A stretch of DNA of 64,000 bases, taken from assembly GCA_032718475.1 (NCBI GenBank), contig JAUCBJ010006460.1, positions 1 to 64,000 of the forward strand, in the 5' to 3' direction. Under the pieces are notes generated by a model. That model made no database searches. It saw only the letters and a program-made list of their open reading frames with translations, and was not told where the DNA came from. This document shows, piece by piece, positions 53,590 through 64,000 of this stretch. Each line of letters opens with the position of its first letter. The first letter of the stretch is position 1. Source of the stretch: Nemertoderma westbladi (Eukaryota > Xenacoelomorpha > Nemertodermatida > Nemertodermatidae). A program made the translations under genes and the position numbers.

Positions 53590-54579
53590 ATGAGCGATAG
53601 AGAGCCCCGAGAAACAGAGGGAGAGTGGACGCGGCCGCGGACCCCGGACGACACCAACCAAACGATCCGCGAGGCCGCGACGCGACGGTATCGACCTGTG
53701 ACGCCGGATTCCCCGACGAGGGACGATCCGGTACCCCAAGCGGAGGGCGGCCGTCAACCACGAGAGAGGGACGAGTCAACGCACGATGGCGGTCGGAGTA
53801 CCGAAGTCGCCGGCCAGTAACAGGCTGAGGGCGACGGATGGCCCACCGGAATGGCGATGGTGGGGCCGCCGGTACGACGCTGAACTAGGAGAGGAGGAGG
53901 AGATGTCGCCGAAGAGGACATCGGAACGAGCGATTGGCTACGACGGGCCTACAACACCACGAAGAAACTATTGAAGGTGGCCAGAGAGGGGGGAAAGGTA
54001 AACCAGCCTAAGTTACACCAACGGCTAGGTGAGTCGAACAAATATTTTCGGATTCTGCAGGGAGAACTGGCGAGTGAGAGAGCGAGGGGGGTCGCCACCG
54101 AACTATTCGAACTGTGGCGATCCGGGGTTAAGGAGCCTGAAGTAGTGTACGTAGGGCCGTACTTAGTGGATGCCAGGGGAATTAAGTTAGTGGGTTGGGC
54201 GGATCCGCACGAGGGCGAACCCGAGGTTAACCCCGGGGATTCGGTCTCGTCGGTTAGCAAGAAACCCAGAAAACGGGGGAAAGTTACTAGGACAGAGTGG
54301 CGACGGGAGTCTGTCGCGACCGATAAGTCCACTACATCCTCTGCAAAAGCAAGAAGGGTGTTAGAGATAGATCTGGCGTGTCAACTAGACATGGTGGCGC
54401 TAGACCAGAAAGAATTAGAGAGGCAGTTGGATGAGGGAACTGCGTTGTTAGAGAAAGAGAGAGAGTTGGCGAGGGAGTGTAGAGAGAGGGCCGAGAGGGT
54501 GGCGAGGTTGGTAGCGTGGGTAGGAAATACGTGTAGGAATATGAATCATTGGGTTGTGCATAATAATAATAATCAATAA
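53590..54579 (+). pseudogene. E4 gag-like gene, frameshifted
   Basis: Starts MSDREPRETEGEW at 53590. Homologous to the E5 gene, with DESTHDGG, then in another frame (from about 53971) GESNKYFRIL, ARGVATELFELW, VYVGPYLVDARGIKLVG and LACQLDMVAL, and a coiled coil ending ARECRERAERVARL. It lacks the Gag core and knuckles that E3 has, because the element is deleted after about 54580. Frame breaks are near 53815-53970. Confidence 0.6.
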
Positions 54580-55054
54580 TTATAATAAAAACCTTACAGT
54601 ATAATAGCAATGTTACGCATCAATATGGCACAGATGCGGTAGGGTTAGGTTGAGTAACTATGAAAATGTGACAACGTGTATGTGTACGCATAGCAGGATT
54701 TCAAGTCTCATATAACACTCACACTGGTGTTGGTTGGTAACAGCAGTCGAGTAACGGGGTAAATCGATGAGTTGGCAATGAATATAATAGCATAGCGCGG
54801 TATATGCGTGTGTGTGGGAGAGGTCCACGACTGACTATCGTAAAGATGAGGGAATACTATATTAGTTCGACATCGTCGCCGTCGTTGTTGTCATGGTAGC
54901 GAGGCGAAAGGGAGAGTAACCGGGGCTAGGCATGCATCGCGAGGTTAGGCTACGCGTAGTTGAATATTGATCATTGGTTGATGCAACGATGCGAATCAAT
55001 GGTGGTGGCAGATGGTCATTAAAATCTGTCAAAATTGTGGATTTCTAGTTTGGT
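54580..55054. other. E4 deletion junction region, no gene
   Basis: About 475 bp of non-coding sequence where reverse transcriptase should lie. AATAATAATAAT lies near 54563, and the rest is low-information sequence without family resemblance. Confidence 0.5.
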
Positions 55055-55354
55055 ATGGTAGCCTACCTTCGCCGAGAGGTGAGTCAGGATAAATTTGAGA
55101 CGGCCTTTGTGACTTCTAGATCAAAGACAATGCCGGTCAAATACATGACTGTCCCTCGTGCAGAGTTGCAGGCAGCAGTAGTATCGGTTGAGGTAAGTAA
55201 ACAAATAATAGAGGAGTTAGACACAACCTTAACATTATTCTATTGGATGGACGCATCTTTAGTGCTAGTGTATATTGCAGCTGACAATATTGCACTAAAG
55301 ACATTTGTAGGCAACAGACGTGATACCAAACCCAAGGGTTTGATTGGCCATTGA
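55055..55354 (+). pseudogene. E4 RNase H fragment
   Basis: 99 codons. VAYLRREVSQDKFETAF, then VKYMTVPRAELQAAVVS (catalytic Glu motif, compare TIPRLE in E3), FYWMDASLVLVYI (Asp motif, Met in place of the usual Thr) and FVGNR. The first Asp motif is missing at the N-terminal side. The reading ends in the family palindrome-like CAAACCCAAGGGTTTG (55327-55342). Confidence 0.75.
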
Positions 55355-56077
55355 TGAACATTGGCCAGAGCGACTGAAGATTGTTACCAATCCGATGCCG
55401 ATAGACGTAGAGGTCAAGTTGGATAAGGTTTCCAAGTCTAAGTCGAAAGCCAAACAAGAATCATTGGAGCGGCCTGAAGAATCATTGGAGCGGCCTGAAG
55501 AATCACTGGAGCGGCCTGAAGAATCATTGACGCGACCTGAAGAATCATTGGAGTGGCCCGGAGACTTGTCGGACCAAGAGACATATGTGACTACAAGGTC
55601 AGAAGGGTAAGTTATGACATAAAACCACCCTTACCGACTGCGCCAGGGTCACAGTTTGTAAGTGACGGACAGCAAATAGCCACCAAGATGGAGCCTTCGG
55701 TTTCCAAATCTGCGGGTTTGGATTCGAAGATTCCATTGGCTAGTGCGCAACCGTCACCAGCATTAGAGCCACGTAGTATTTATGACAAATTGTTAAACTT
55801 ATCCACCTCTTGGCTGACAATTTGTAAAAGAACTGCATGGTTGAGCCGATATGTTTCGTTTCTTTGTTTAAAATATACAAAACATTTAGGAGATCAAACA
55901 AGCACCAATAGTGAGCGAATTCGGAGGTTGAAACAACCCCTGACAGGGGCTGAGATCGATCAAGCAGAATTAAAACATTTGATACATTATCAAATGTGTG
56001 CCTTCTCAAAAGAATTCTATCTGTTATCGGCTGAACGACCAGTTCTTCATAAACCCCTCAAAAATGGAGTCCATTAA
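55355..56077 (+). pseudogene. E4 pol linker with 21-bp repeats
   Basis: The connection between RNase H and integrase. At 55458-55560 five copies of a 21-bp unit encode ESLERPE repeats. CAAATCTGCGGGTTTG (55705-55720) is a family palindrome. From about 55980, QMCAFSKEFYLLSAERPVL aligns with the start of the E2 integrase region. At least one frame change is needed to pass from the repeats to this segment. Confidence 0.6.
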
Positions 56078-57121
56078 TACATAAGGGTTTGATTTGTCAT
56101 AGATCAAGAATCCAGACTGTCGACATAAACTCACAGTTTAGGCTTCCCAGTTATAATCCCTAGTCACCCAATAGAATTGTAAAGAGTGATTCTATGGGAT
56201 ATACAATATATAAGAGGTTACATCACGCGGGAAGGTTACACTGCTTGTCGGCAGCGAGACAGCGATTTTTTATGTTGCAGCCAAGCAAGGCAGTAGGTGC
56301 AATGTACGACGCCTGTCTGGTTTGCAAGAGAGTAAACGCTAGAGTATTGGAACAGGAAATGGCTCAACTCCGAAAGGCGAGAGTACAGGCATATGATCCA
56401 CCCTTCACAAACACGGGAGTGGATTGTTTTGGCCCGAATGAGGCAAAGAGTGGGCGACTGACCCACAAGAGGTGGGGCCAGAAAGTACCTGGAGAGGGGG
56501 AAGTTGGGAGCATCTTGTTCGCTCCATAAAACAGGCATTGGCTAAAACAATGCCTGTGAATAAACAACTGACAGACGATGAGTTGGTAACAGCTTTCTTT
56601 GAAATCGAGCATACCTTAAACTAGAGGCCGATAGCTATGTTACCCGACAGTGTTACGTTGACACCAAATCATCTGCTCATGCAGAGTCCGGCATTTCTTG
56701 TACCAGCATCAGAGCCCATTAGTAGCGACTTATATAGTTGGAAAAGCTGGAAGATAACCCAGTTTATAGCGTACACATTCTGGGAATATTGGCGGGAATA
56801 TTACCTTCCTACAATATCCACCAGATCAAAGTGGCACAGAACAGTTCGGAGCCTCCAAAAGGGAGACTACACTATATAACCGAACCAATAGTGAAGAGAA
56901 AATACTGGGAAACCGGCATAATCTTGCACATACACCCGGATGTACAGAATGTAGTACGCACTCTCACAGTTAAAATAAGGTGCAAGTGTCCAAACAAGAA
57001 AAAGTGTAAAACCAAGGGTTTACACACCTTGGACAGACCGGTCCAGGATATTGTGTTATTAGAGGAAACACGCATCGAGACAGGAGACTATAATTTGTCT
57101 TCTGCCTCGAAACAAAATTAG
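56078..57121 (+). pseudogene. E4 integrase with internal deletion
   Basis: YDACLVCKR (Cys pair) and GVDCFGPN (Asp 1) are followed by KRWG and then directly by a frame-shifted WRGGSWEHLVRS. About 300 bp of core, including the YSDKGTNF motif (Asp 2) present in E2, is deleted at about 56478, so the enzyme is dead. The C-terminal part (LTPNHLL, WEYWREYYLPT, then RIETGDYNLSSASKQN) is readable in 56637-57121 with a frame change near 56860. Confidence 0.8.
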
Positions 57122-57889
57122 TGTCAGAACGCAAATTCACTTCGTATGCATTCCTCGTATGCAAATACTCGGAAATGCATAGGAGCGGGTTTGTGTTGAA
57201 TTGTGTTGAGAATTTTTCTGGTGGGTATCAAAACAAAAATTAAAATTTTTTCATAAAGTTTGGAAAATTAAAATTTTAAAATTTACAAGTGAACCCAAGA
57301 CAATTCCAAACGCTAAAATAGACGCGTTCAAGGACCTGTCTATAAGTATACAGTAATTTGAAAGTCGTGAAAGCCTGGAAGATAGTATCTAGACACCATG
57401 GTTACGGCTAATATATGTAGAAGTGTAAATTGAGTTCAGTAGCTTCCACAGATTGGTGCCAACAGTACAACAACCAAGGAGCTAAAGGTTAGTAGCGCCA
57501 GGGGCGTACACAGACCCCACTCAGTACTTCGCAGTGGAGAGAGGTGTTCGATAATGCGGGTTTGGTATAGTCGAGCACCCCAGTTAATGTCCGTTCTAAC
57601 TACTGTAGTCTAGTACAAGTATTGGAGAGTAGTTTGGGCATCAAAAATTGAGTCAGTAACGGCCAGTTTACCTCCGAAGTTTTACGCTATGCATGGGAAT
57701 AGGTTAGAAGGTAGTTTAAGAATGAGACGATATCTAGAAAGCCGAACCTGAACTGCTGGAAGGTAGCTCAGGATTTCGATCCCTCCGTACTATCTAACTG
57801 ATCCACCCACAGTGTAACTAGCTTATGTAATGGATTATTTGGATAAATATATATATACATATAATATATGCGTAAAGGAATGAGTAATA
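57122..57889 (+). other. Spacer between E4 integrase and extra gene
   Basis: Aligns over its length with 13539-14305 of E2 (for example TATGCATTCCTCGTATGC and GGCCAGTTTACCTCC versus its E2 counterpart). It has no gene. It ends with an alternating TA tract (about 57848-57870) 20-40 bp before the extra-gene start, as in E2. Confidence 0.65.
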
Positions 57890-60800
57890 ATGACGAGTAA
57901 AGATATCACTGCAGAACCGAGGAGAGGTTGGACCGCTAAAGAGGAAGCGGGCTTACTGTTTGCCCGTCATGGTTGTAAGGATTCAAATGTGTATTACCAC
58001 GGACGATCCGTGATAGATTTGAATACTAACTTAAAATTGAATTATCATAAAGGATTAAGGAGGGAAAGAATGATGGCGTTGGAGGACCGAATGGAGGTGT
58101 TGCGTCGAGAATACCGAACCAAATTCCCCTACGACTTCGCCATTGATGTGAGCGATGTAAGTGCAGATCCCAACGAGGAGATAGTGCGACTATACCATAT
58201 GAATATGTATTTATCGCACGACAAACCTCTACCTGCCGTTAGAGATCAATTTGACGGAATGCATCTTTACCAAAGAACCCGAGGCGAAGATGAGGAGACG
58301 CCAAGGGTTTTCAGCATATATAAGTTGTTCTACAAATGCAGCGAATGTATGAATAAACAAGATGCATCCATCCCAGATTGTCTAAACGAGCTGAATCCCG
58401 AACCAGTATTAACGTGGTGCAAGGCTCACCAGTTTCTTAGGAACAACGAAGGAGGTTACCCAATGAGTAATCCGATGATCAGCATTGATTTTAGCGGAAA
58501 GAAACCTCCGAGACCTGTTACGCCGACCGTTACGACTTTGGATCCGTACACGGAGATTAAACTTCGTACGACTCCTGCTTTGATAGAAATGGCAGTGGCC
58601 ATTTCGGTCTACCGAGCATATAAAGACCTGAAGGCGTGGCTCGAAGCAACACGGGACTCGAGCACCAAACCCGCGGGTTTGCAACTCTCGAGTCCCTGGT
58701 CCACAATCACTTTGCCACATCTGGAAAATAAGCTCATGCCTGAGCACCAGGACGAGATAGACATGTTGCGACAGGAAGAGCGAGCGGCAAAGGCGAAACA
58801 ACTATTCATAGAACGCATAGCTGAGTATAATAAGACTGTGGATAAACACCAGGAAGAGATGAGAAGAGTTACTGGATTTGTTTCACAGGCTGTATCTCAA
58901 CCTAGACCAGTGTATTATTCCAGTGATAACAAAGCTGCGATATTGGTAGATCATCCAGAGGCGCGAGAAGCTATTCGATTCTTGCCGATGGTGACGTTGG
59001 CGGATAATGGGAACGTCGACTGCTTGAGGGAAGCCTTATGCGCGAAGTTCCGATGCAGATAACGGACTACGACACATTGGATAAGATTGGAGCTCCGGGG
59101 AATTATTTGGTTGGCTAGACAAATACATAAAGGTATGGGTCGCGGTGGCTACGTTCCCAGACTACGAGGATGTAGACCAGGCGTGGTTGAGGAGGAAGGG
59201 TTCCTATACCCAATACGACGACCCCAAGGCTATTGAGCACATGTGGACCCCATCTGACGAGATACAGCGTCAATGGAGGAAGACGGAGGAATCTTTGGAG
59301 GATTGGCGCCTGATGTTTTACGACAACGAGGGAGGGTCTCATCAGGAATGCTTGACCAGCAAATGTATTCAAGTTTGAGGGGCCGATGGCATGACCCACT
59401 TGTTTATACGCGTGAGGGCGGACCAGGATAGACCAGAGCCCATTATAATGATGCAATATAGGCACGGGAAGGATCCCCAATAGCAAATCTTAGAGGTATG
59501 TAGATGAGGGGGTATGCATGGAGTGGAGCGGATTGACGCTAGGATGTTACCCAAGAAGGTTATGGAGGTCAACCTTAACCAAGAATATGTCAAGGTGGGA
59601 TCAGGTGTCCAGAGTGATCTAGAGAGTGAATTCAACGCTATGGCAGACCTGGAGGATCAATTGCCAAGACCATTCGTTGACACTAAACTATTATTGCTAT
59701 GGGCGCAGGACATTGGGATTTATAGGGAGTACCCCAATTCTGTTGAGACTGGTATGGGTTTTATAGAGCACCTATTATATAATTGGGACTTCAAGTTATA
59801 GATGCAAAAGAAATACGAGGAGGCGTACGGTGAATATAACAACGCGCCGGGAGCTGAATTCAAATCCCATTGAAGCGGCAAGCGTTGGTATATTGGAACA
59901 TCTGCGCACCACCCCGTGCTTCATTGCAATATTATTTGGTGTTGCAGTCAAACACGGTAACTTGCCTAATTATGGACATAGTCGCGAGAGTTTTGAAGCG
60001 CCATCCGTTGGTATTTGGAGGAAAACAATACATCAGATCGAAGGGGGGAATTCAGTCTGACGTGATGAAGCGTTTCTTAACCCCATTCTTCAACCAATCG
60101 TTGGATAATACATCGATGGTCAGAAGGGGATTGGTGATATTTGAAGGAGTATACCGACAGAACATTGGAGACTTGGGAGATCGACCTTCCATGGAGTATC
60201 CGATGCCAGAGGCATTGGAGAAGTGGTTCGGGAACCAAACCCGCGGATTTGGTACTCCCGTCCACTTGGATGCAGACAGACCCGTTATAGAGAGGAAGGG
60301 AGAGGGTTGGCCTGAGACGTTAGTAGAGGTGTTCGGAATGGATCTTCCGGTGGAGAAGACATATCCTAAACGGACGCGAGAGGAAATATTAGAGATCGAA
60401 AACAAAGGCGATGATGTTTACTTTGTTCCAGATCAGCAACCCTTAACCATAGAAGATTACATTGTTCTAGATATTGGGAAGGAAGGAAGCGCGAAACCAA
60501 TTGGAGACCTCATATATGAGAGGGCTTGGTTCCCGCAAGCACATAGATATAAGTTGTGCGGTAGCACAAGACACAGTCAGAAGACGTGTGACGCTGTGGT
60601 AGAAGCAGTACACAAGGTTTGCCGTTGGTGTAATCAGACTGACCATTCATTCTATACCTGTACCGTCTTCATTTCTCAGTGTGGATATTGTGGGGTGAAG
60701 GGACACCGTAGTTCGAAGAGTCAGCTTCGTGACGACGCCTTTCAGAACCATAGCGCTAACTTACTTTGAGAGATGTTAGATAAGTGGGAAGACGCGGCGG

Positions 60801-61599
60801 ATTACTATATTCAGGGCCAGATGAGGTGGCTGCCGTTTAAGGCGGGCTATGGATTCTGGATGGTGGATCCTTCACATGTGGCGTACGAGCCCTACCTACA
60901 ATCGCTACCCCAGTACCAAGAATTAATGTTAACTGCGCAAGACCTTCCACGGAACACTGGAGTTGTGACTCCGGACTCCTGGTGATACTTCAGACAACTT
61001 AATATGGAAAATAAATATACTTGGATCTTTATTGCTATTTGTGACAAGATCAGAAATGGGATAATCTCTAAAACAAGGAAAGTGGTGCGCGCGCGGGGCG
61101 ATTGGAGGATGGCGGCCATCCAATACAGGAACGAATTTCTGTTGACCCACATTCGTTATTAGGGTCATTGACCGCCAAATGGATACCGGAGCAGTGGGCT
61201 AACGCGCCCACTGCAACGACAGTTGGAGCTCATAGCTCACGGCAAGGAGCTGATGGAGTGATCCTCAGTAAACGCCAAGTGAATGACGCTCAATACCACA
61301 AAATCACCGATGCTCAGCGGCTGCAACGCAAAGCGCAGAGGACATCCGAAAGGGCGCGCATTCAATTACAGAAGGAGGAGTTGGCAGAGGCGCCCGCAGC
61401 GACGCGGCAAATGGGGCGAGGCCGAGGAAGGAGCGTCAGTCGAGAACTAGTTAGCACTCAGGGATCATCCTCATCACCGGTCCCAGGAAGCGACGCCTCA
61501 AGAACGCCATCATTGGAATCTACTGGGGGCAGACTAGTGTATCTGGGAAGGGGACTAAAGAGAGAAGCGAGCCCGAGAGACCCAGGAGCCAGCCAGTGA
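57890..61599 (+). pseudogene. E4 extra gene: exonuclease-like plus triple CCHC, decayed
   Basis: Collinear with the E2 gene over about 1,235 codons. 57890-59062 is open (N-terminal 390 residues, including FYKCSECMN). After a frameshift near 59055, 59145-59378 has FYDNEGGSH (motif I) and a TGA. 59514-59801 has VKVGSGVQSDL (motif II). 59870-60769 runs unbroken through QYYLVLQS (motif III-like, Glu replaced by Gln) into the knuckle region, showing that both halves belong to one frame. The knuckles are YKLCGSTRHSQKTC (first Cys lost), CRWCNQTDHSFYTC and CGYCGVKGHRSSKS (last Cys lost). Stops at 60767 and 60983 and loss of key residues mark it as dead. Confidence 0.75.
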
Positions 61600-61650
61600 T
61601 GCTACATAACATCAAGGAGCGACAAACTATAAATATATACATCATCGTTG
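61600..61650. other. E4 3' flank and target of solo LTR
   Basis: Short 3' sequence matching the E2 3' flank (AAATATATACATCATCGT). ATCGT at 61646-61650 is the left target duplication of the solo LTR. Confidence 0.7.
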
Positions 61651-62293
61651 TGATGGGATCGACGGATCAATCCCGACCGGAGTAGTTGTTTCGTACGCGT
61701 CGTCAAGCTGGTATAGGATGTTATAGGATGAGCTGATATCGAAAATGGATATTGCCTTTCGCCGTGATGTATAATAATATAAGAGTTAATGTGTGATAGC
61801 GTAAGAGTTGTATAATAGCACAAGGTTGAATAGGTTGAATACACTGAATAATGATGACACACCAGTGACAACGGTAAAACAATGTCCTCCTTCTGCACTG
61901 AGACCGGTAACTGACTAACTAAACTGAATATACTGGCACGTGGGTAGTTAATATATATAACACACCAGTATAGCTGTGTCCTACATTACTATAGCCCTTA
62001 CTTAGCGGATGCAGTTTCCTTGTCCCCTATTGGTTGTTATCCCACTTCTCGCCTCCACCTCTGTGGGAGTGCTTCCCCCCCCCCCCCCCCCGCTACTGTT
62101 ACTTTCCCTCTCCCAAGAGGTTTAACCTCTGACCTCCTTTGTGTGTGGCTCTTTGGGGCCGTGTGTTGTCCCCATTATTGGGGGTGATACGAGGTTGATT
62201 GTAATCAACCTCGTACTCCCCAATATTGCTTAAAGGCGCCACTTCCCAACTTTATGGGGGTTGGTGAGGCGGAATTGAATCCACTCACAATCG
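61651..62293 (-). mobile_element. Solo LTR of the E4/E5 family, inverted
   Basis: 643 bp with TG...CA ends, the reverse complement of the E4 5' LTR type. ATCGT is duplicated on both sides (61646-61650 and 62294-62298). E2 keeps the uninterrupted site (CATCATCGTCGCTCTG on its minus strand). It contains the 13-bp perfect stem TACGAGGTTGATT (62188-62200) / AATCAACCTCGTA (62203-62215) and a C run of about 19 (62071-62090). Confidence 0.85.
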
Positions 62294-62603
62294 TCGCTCT
62301 GATGTATATTGTAGGCTTTAATTATATATCCGACTGGACTCATATACACACATAATCGTATTTGTTCTAAAATTTATTGAAGGATGAAAGCGGATGGAGG
62401 CGAAGGAGGTGATTGGAGAGACAAACCTGCGGGTTTGGCTTACTCCTTTCACCTACCCAAGCGATCACCAATTGAAGGGTGATTGCGTTTATTATACATT
62501 AAGTAAAGTGTCCGAAATGAAAGAAATTATTACGTAATTTTATATTTAGTTGATTATCGGCCTTTACAATAATTACATTAATATTTAGTTAACCGAATTA
62601 GCC
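62294..62603. other. E4 3' region
   Basis: Homologous to about 9640-9800 of E2 (reverse) up to about 62470, including CAAACCTGCGGGTTTG at 62422-62437. After that the sequence is A+T-rich and unmatched up to TTAA 62604-62607. Confidence 0.6.
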
Positions 62604-62607
62604 TTAA

Positions 62608-64000
62608 CCCTATTAGTACCGGGCTATAAAATGTTGTACAAATACCGGGGGGGGGGGGGGGGGGTCATATTGACCCCACCCCCCCCACCCCCCCCCCTCT
62701 AAAATCTACAAATATTTACGAAAACGTCTGATTTTTTTGTTTGTACGTAGGTATCACTTGTCTGGATCCGACCGAAAAAAAAATTTTCGAAAAAATGTAC
62801 TGGGGTGGTTATATTGCAGCACCAAAATTACAAGTAGTGCACAATTTTCACAAAATTTGAAAGTTACATTTTCGGCTAATTATTTTTCAATACAGGTTTT
62901 CTGGGGTGCAAAATACATTGGAAAATATTTAAAAATGATATGATTACTATAAATGGCTGTTTAGTCCTCTCTGCGTAGGAAAAAAATGAAAAAAACAAGT
63001 AACCAGCACTTTTCAGTTAGAACACAAAATTTTTAATTCACTTATACGATGCTATAAATTCACATTTTCAGGTTTTCGAGGGCGCTGATTCTAATGGAAT
63101 ACATTTCTAATATGCCAGATCATTGCTACTTGTATTTTTCGGCGTAATTTGGCAAATTTTGGTGCTAGCACCAAATTTCGTACCCATCACCAAAAAGTAC
63201 AAGTTTGCGATGTCCAGTGCTGTTTTTATTGATTCCATCGGATTCAGGACCCTCATAAACCCGTATAACGCAAGAAACAAGGTGATACTATCTACTTATC
63301 AATTTGCATATTTTCCAAAATTTGGTGCTGGCACAACAATTTTCACCCACCGGCGAAAAATACAAGTTTGAGAACTCTTATGAAATTTTTACTGATTCCA
63401 TTGAATTCAGAACCATCACAAACCCGTATAACGCAAGAAACAAGGTGACACAATCAATTGATATATTTGATGGTTTTCAAAATTTGGTGCTAGCACCACA
63501 TTTTGCACCCACATCCGAAAAATACAAGTTTGAGATGTCTAGTTCGATAATTATATTTTCCATTGAATTCAGAACAGCCATAAACCTCTAAAACGCAAGA
63601 AATAAATTGTCACAAGCAATTTTATCTATTGAATGGATTTTCAAAATTTCGTGCTAGCACCAAAATTTGCACACAGCACCGAAAAATACAAGTTTGATAC
63701 GCTTGGTGCAACTCGTATATATTTCATCGAATCCAGAACCCCAAAAAACCCCAATTGCGTAAAAAACAAGTTTCAAACAATCAATTTACAAAATTGACTT
63801 ATTTCAAAATTTGGTGCTGGCACCAAAATTTGGCACCCACCGAAAAAAACAAGTTTGAAATTTCTAAATCAATTTATATGAATTCCATCCAATTTCTAAC
63901 ACCAAAAAACCGGTGTAAATCAAAAATAGAGATGTTACAATTCATATTTAATGAAATGTAATTTTCAAAAAACGTCTCAAAAAAAGTGCCAAAAGTAGGG
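62608..64000 (+). mobile_element. P3: TTAA-flanked non-coding transposon, cut by window end
   Basis: Same orientation as P1 and nearly identical to it without Q: CCCTATTAGTACCGGG start, longer G and C runs around 62646-62698, then the same 165-bp internal repeats. Bases around 63450-63470 (CAATCAATTGATATATTTG) are the empty site that proves Q is an insertion in P1. The right end lies beyond the window. Confidence 0.85.

Larger units (their letters stand above)
52902..62603 (+). mobile_element. E4: decayed BEL/Pao element with the extra gene
   Basis: The 5' LTR (52902-53534) sits in the minisatellite. It is followed by the gag-like gene, then a jump to RNase H (reverse transcriptase deleted, about 54.6-55.05 kb), integrase with an internal deletion, a conserved spacer and the extra gene to 61599. 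Sequence homologous to the E2 3' region continues to about 62470. No 3' LTR in direct orientation is seen before P3. Many stops are CGA-to-TGA type changes. Confidence 0.75.

Noticed and set aside
55458-55560. CRISPR-like short repeats
   Set aside because: Five direct 21-bp coding repeats (ESLERPE) with no spacers, in a eukaryotic retroelement.
52902-62293. E4 as a 9.4-kb DNA transposon with 640-bp terminal inverted repeats and a captured integrase
   Set aside because: The right repeat has its own ATCGT duplication and an empty site in E2, so it is a solo LTR, not a transposon end.

Overview
This window is eukaryotic DNA, most likely from a marine or other aquatic invertebrate. It is about 60% A+T overall, has no operons or ribosome-binding-site pattern, and is almost entirely nested transposable elements. 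These are BEL/Pao-type LTR retrotransposons, a LINE fragment, a tRNA-derived SINE, several TTAA-targeting DNA transposons, a long-TIR DNA transposon and a large minisatellite. I saw no convincing single-copy host gene. I could not run any search, so family names rest on motifs I recognise and on internal comparison of copies.

Layout. (1) 388-34936 is one LTR retrotransposon on the minus strand, here called E1. It has 2.24-kb LTRs and the 5-bp target duplication GTTGG at 383-387 and 34937-34941. Its 3' LTR was later split by a 22.9-kb DNA transposon, T (1130-24056; 575-bp inverted repeats; target duplication TTT; the empty site survives in the other LTR at 33436-33439). T carries one broken gene (three blocks on the minus strand), opened by further insertions: a TTAA element P1 (2318-5893) that holds a further element Q (3156-5164); a 5'-truncated BEL/Pao element E2 (about 7450-15695) with a SINE beside it (15721-15960); and a Kolobok/Mutator-like transposon K (16227-22394), itself interrupted by the TTAA element P2 (17336-18889) and a LINE fragment (about 19195-20520). 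Inside E1 proper are a gag fragment, an inverted LTR-plus-gag insertion E5 (28859 to about 30900), and an exonuclease-like/zinc-knuckle gene.

(2) About 35.1-45.9 kb is a BEL/Pao element, E3 (minus strand), with recognisable gag, protease, reverse transcriptase, RNase H, integrase and then the same exonuclease-like/zinc-knuckle gene. (3) 45.9-52.9 kb has a roughly 0.5-kb tandem repeat, a TTAA element R (47736-49204) and a 3.7-kb minisatellite of 33-bp units. (4) 52902-62603 is a decayed BEL/Pao element, E4 (plus strand), with an inverted solo LTR inserted in its 3' end. (5) 62608 to the window end is a third P element.

How the genes fit together. The four BEL/Pao-type copies (E1-E4) share an unusual extra gene between integrase and the 3' LTR, where env sits in some relatives. 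It encodes about 1,235 residues in the two best copies. It has a region with the motif spacing of DEDDy 3'-5' exonucleases (YDNEG, then VGSGV..DL, then QYYL..E), followed by three tandem CCHC zinc knuckles and an Arg/Gly/Ser-rich tail. Each family also scatters its own short palindrome through coding and non-coding parts. These two observations, together with covarying hairpins in the E4/E5 LTR family, are the most promising leads for something undescribed.
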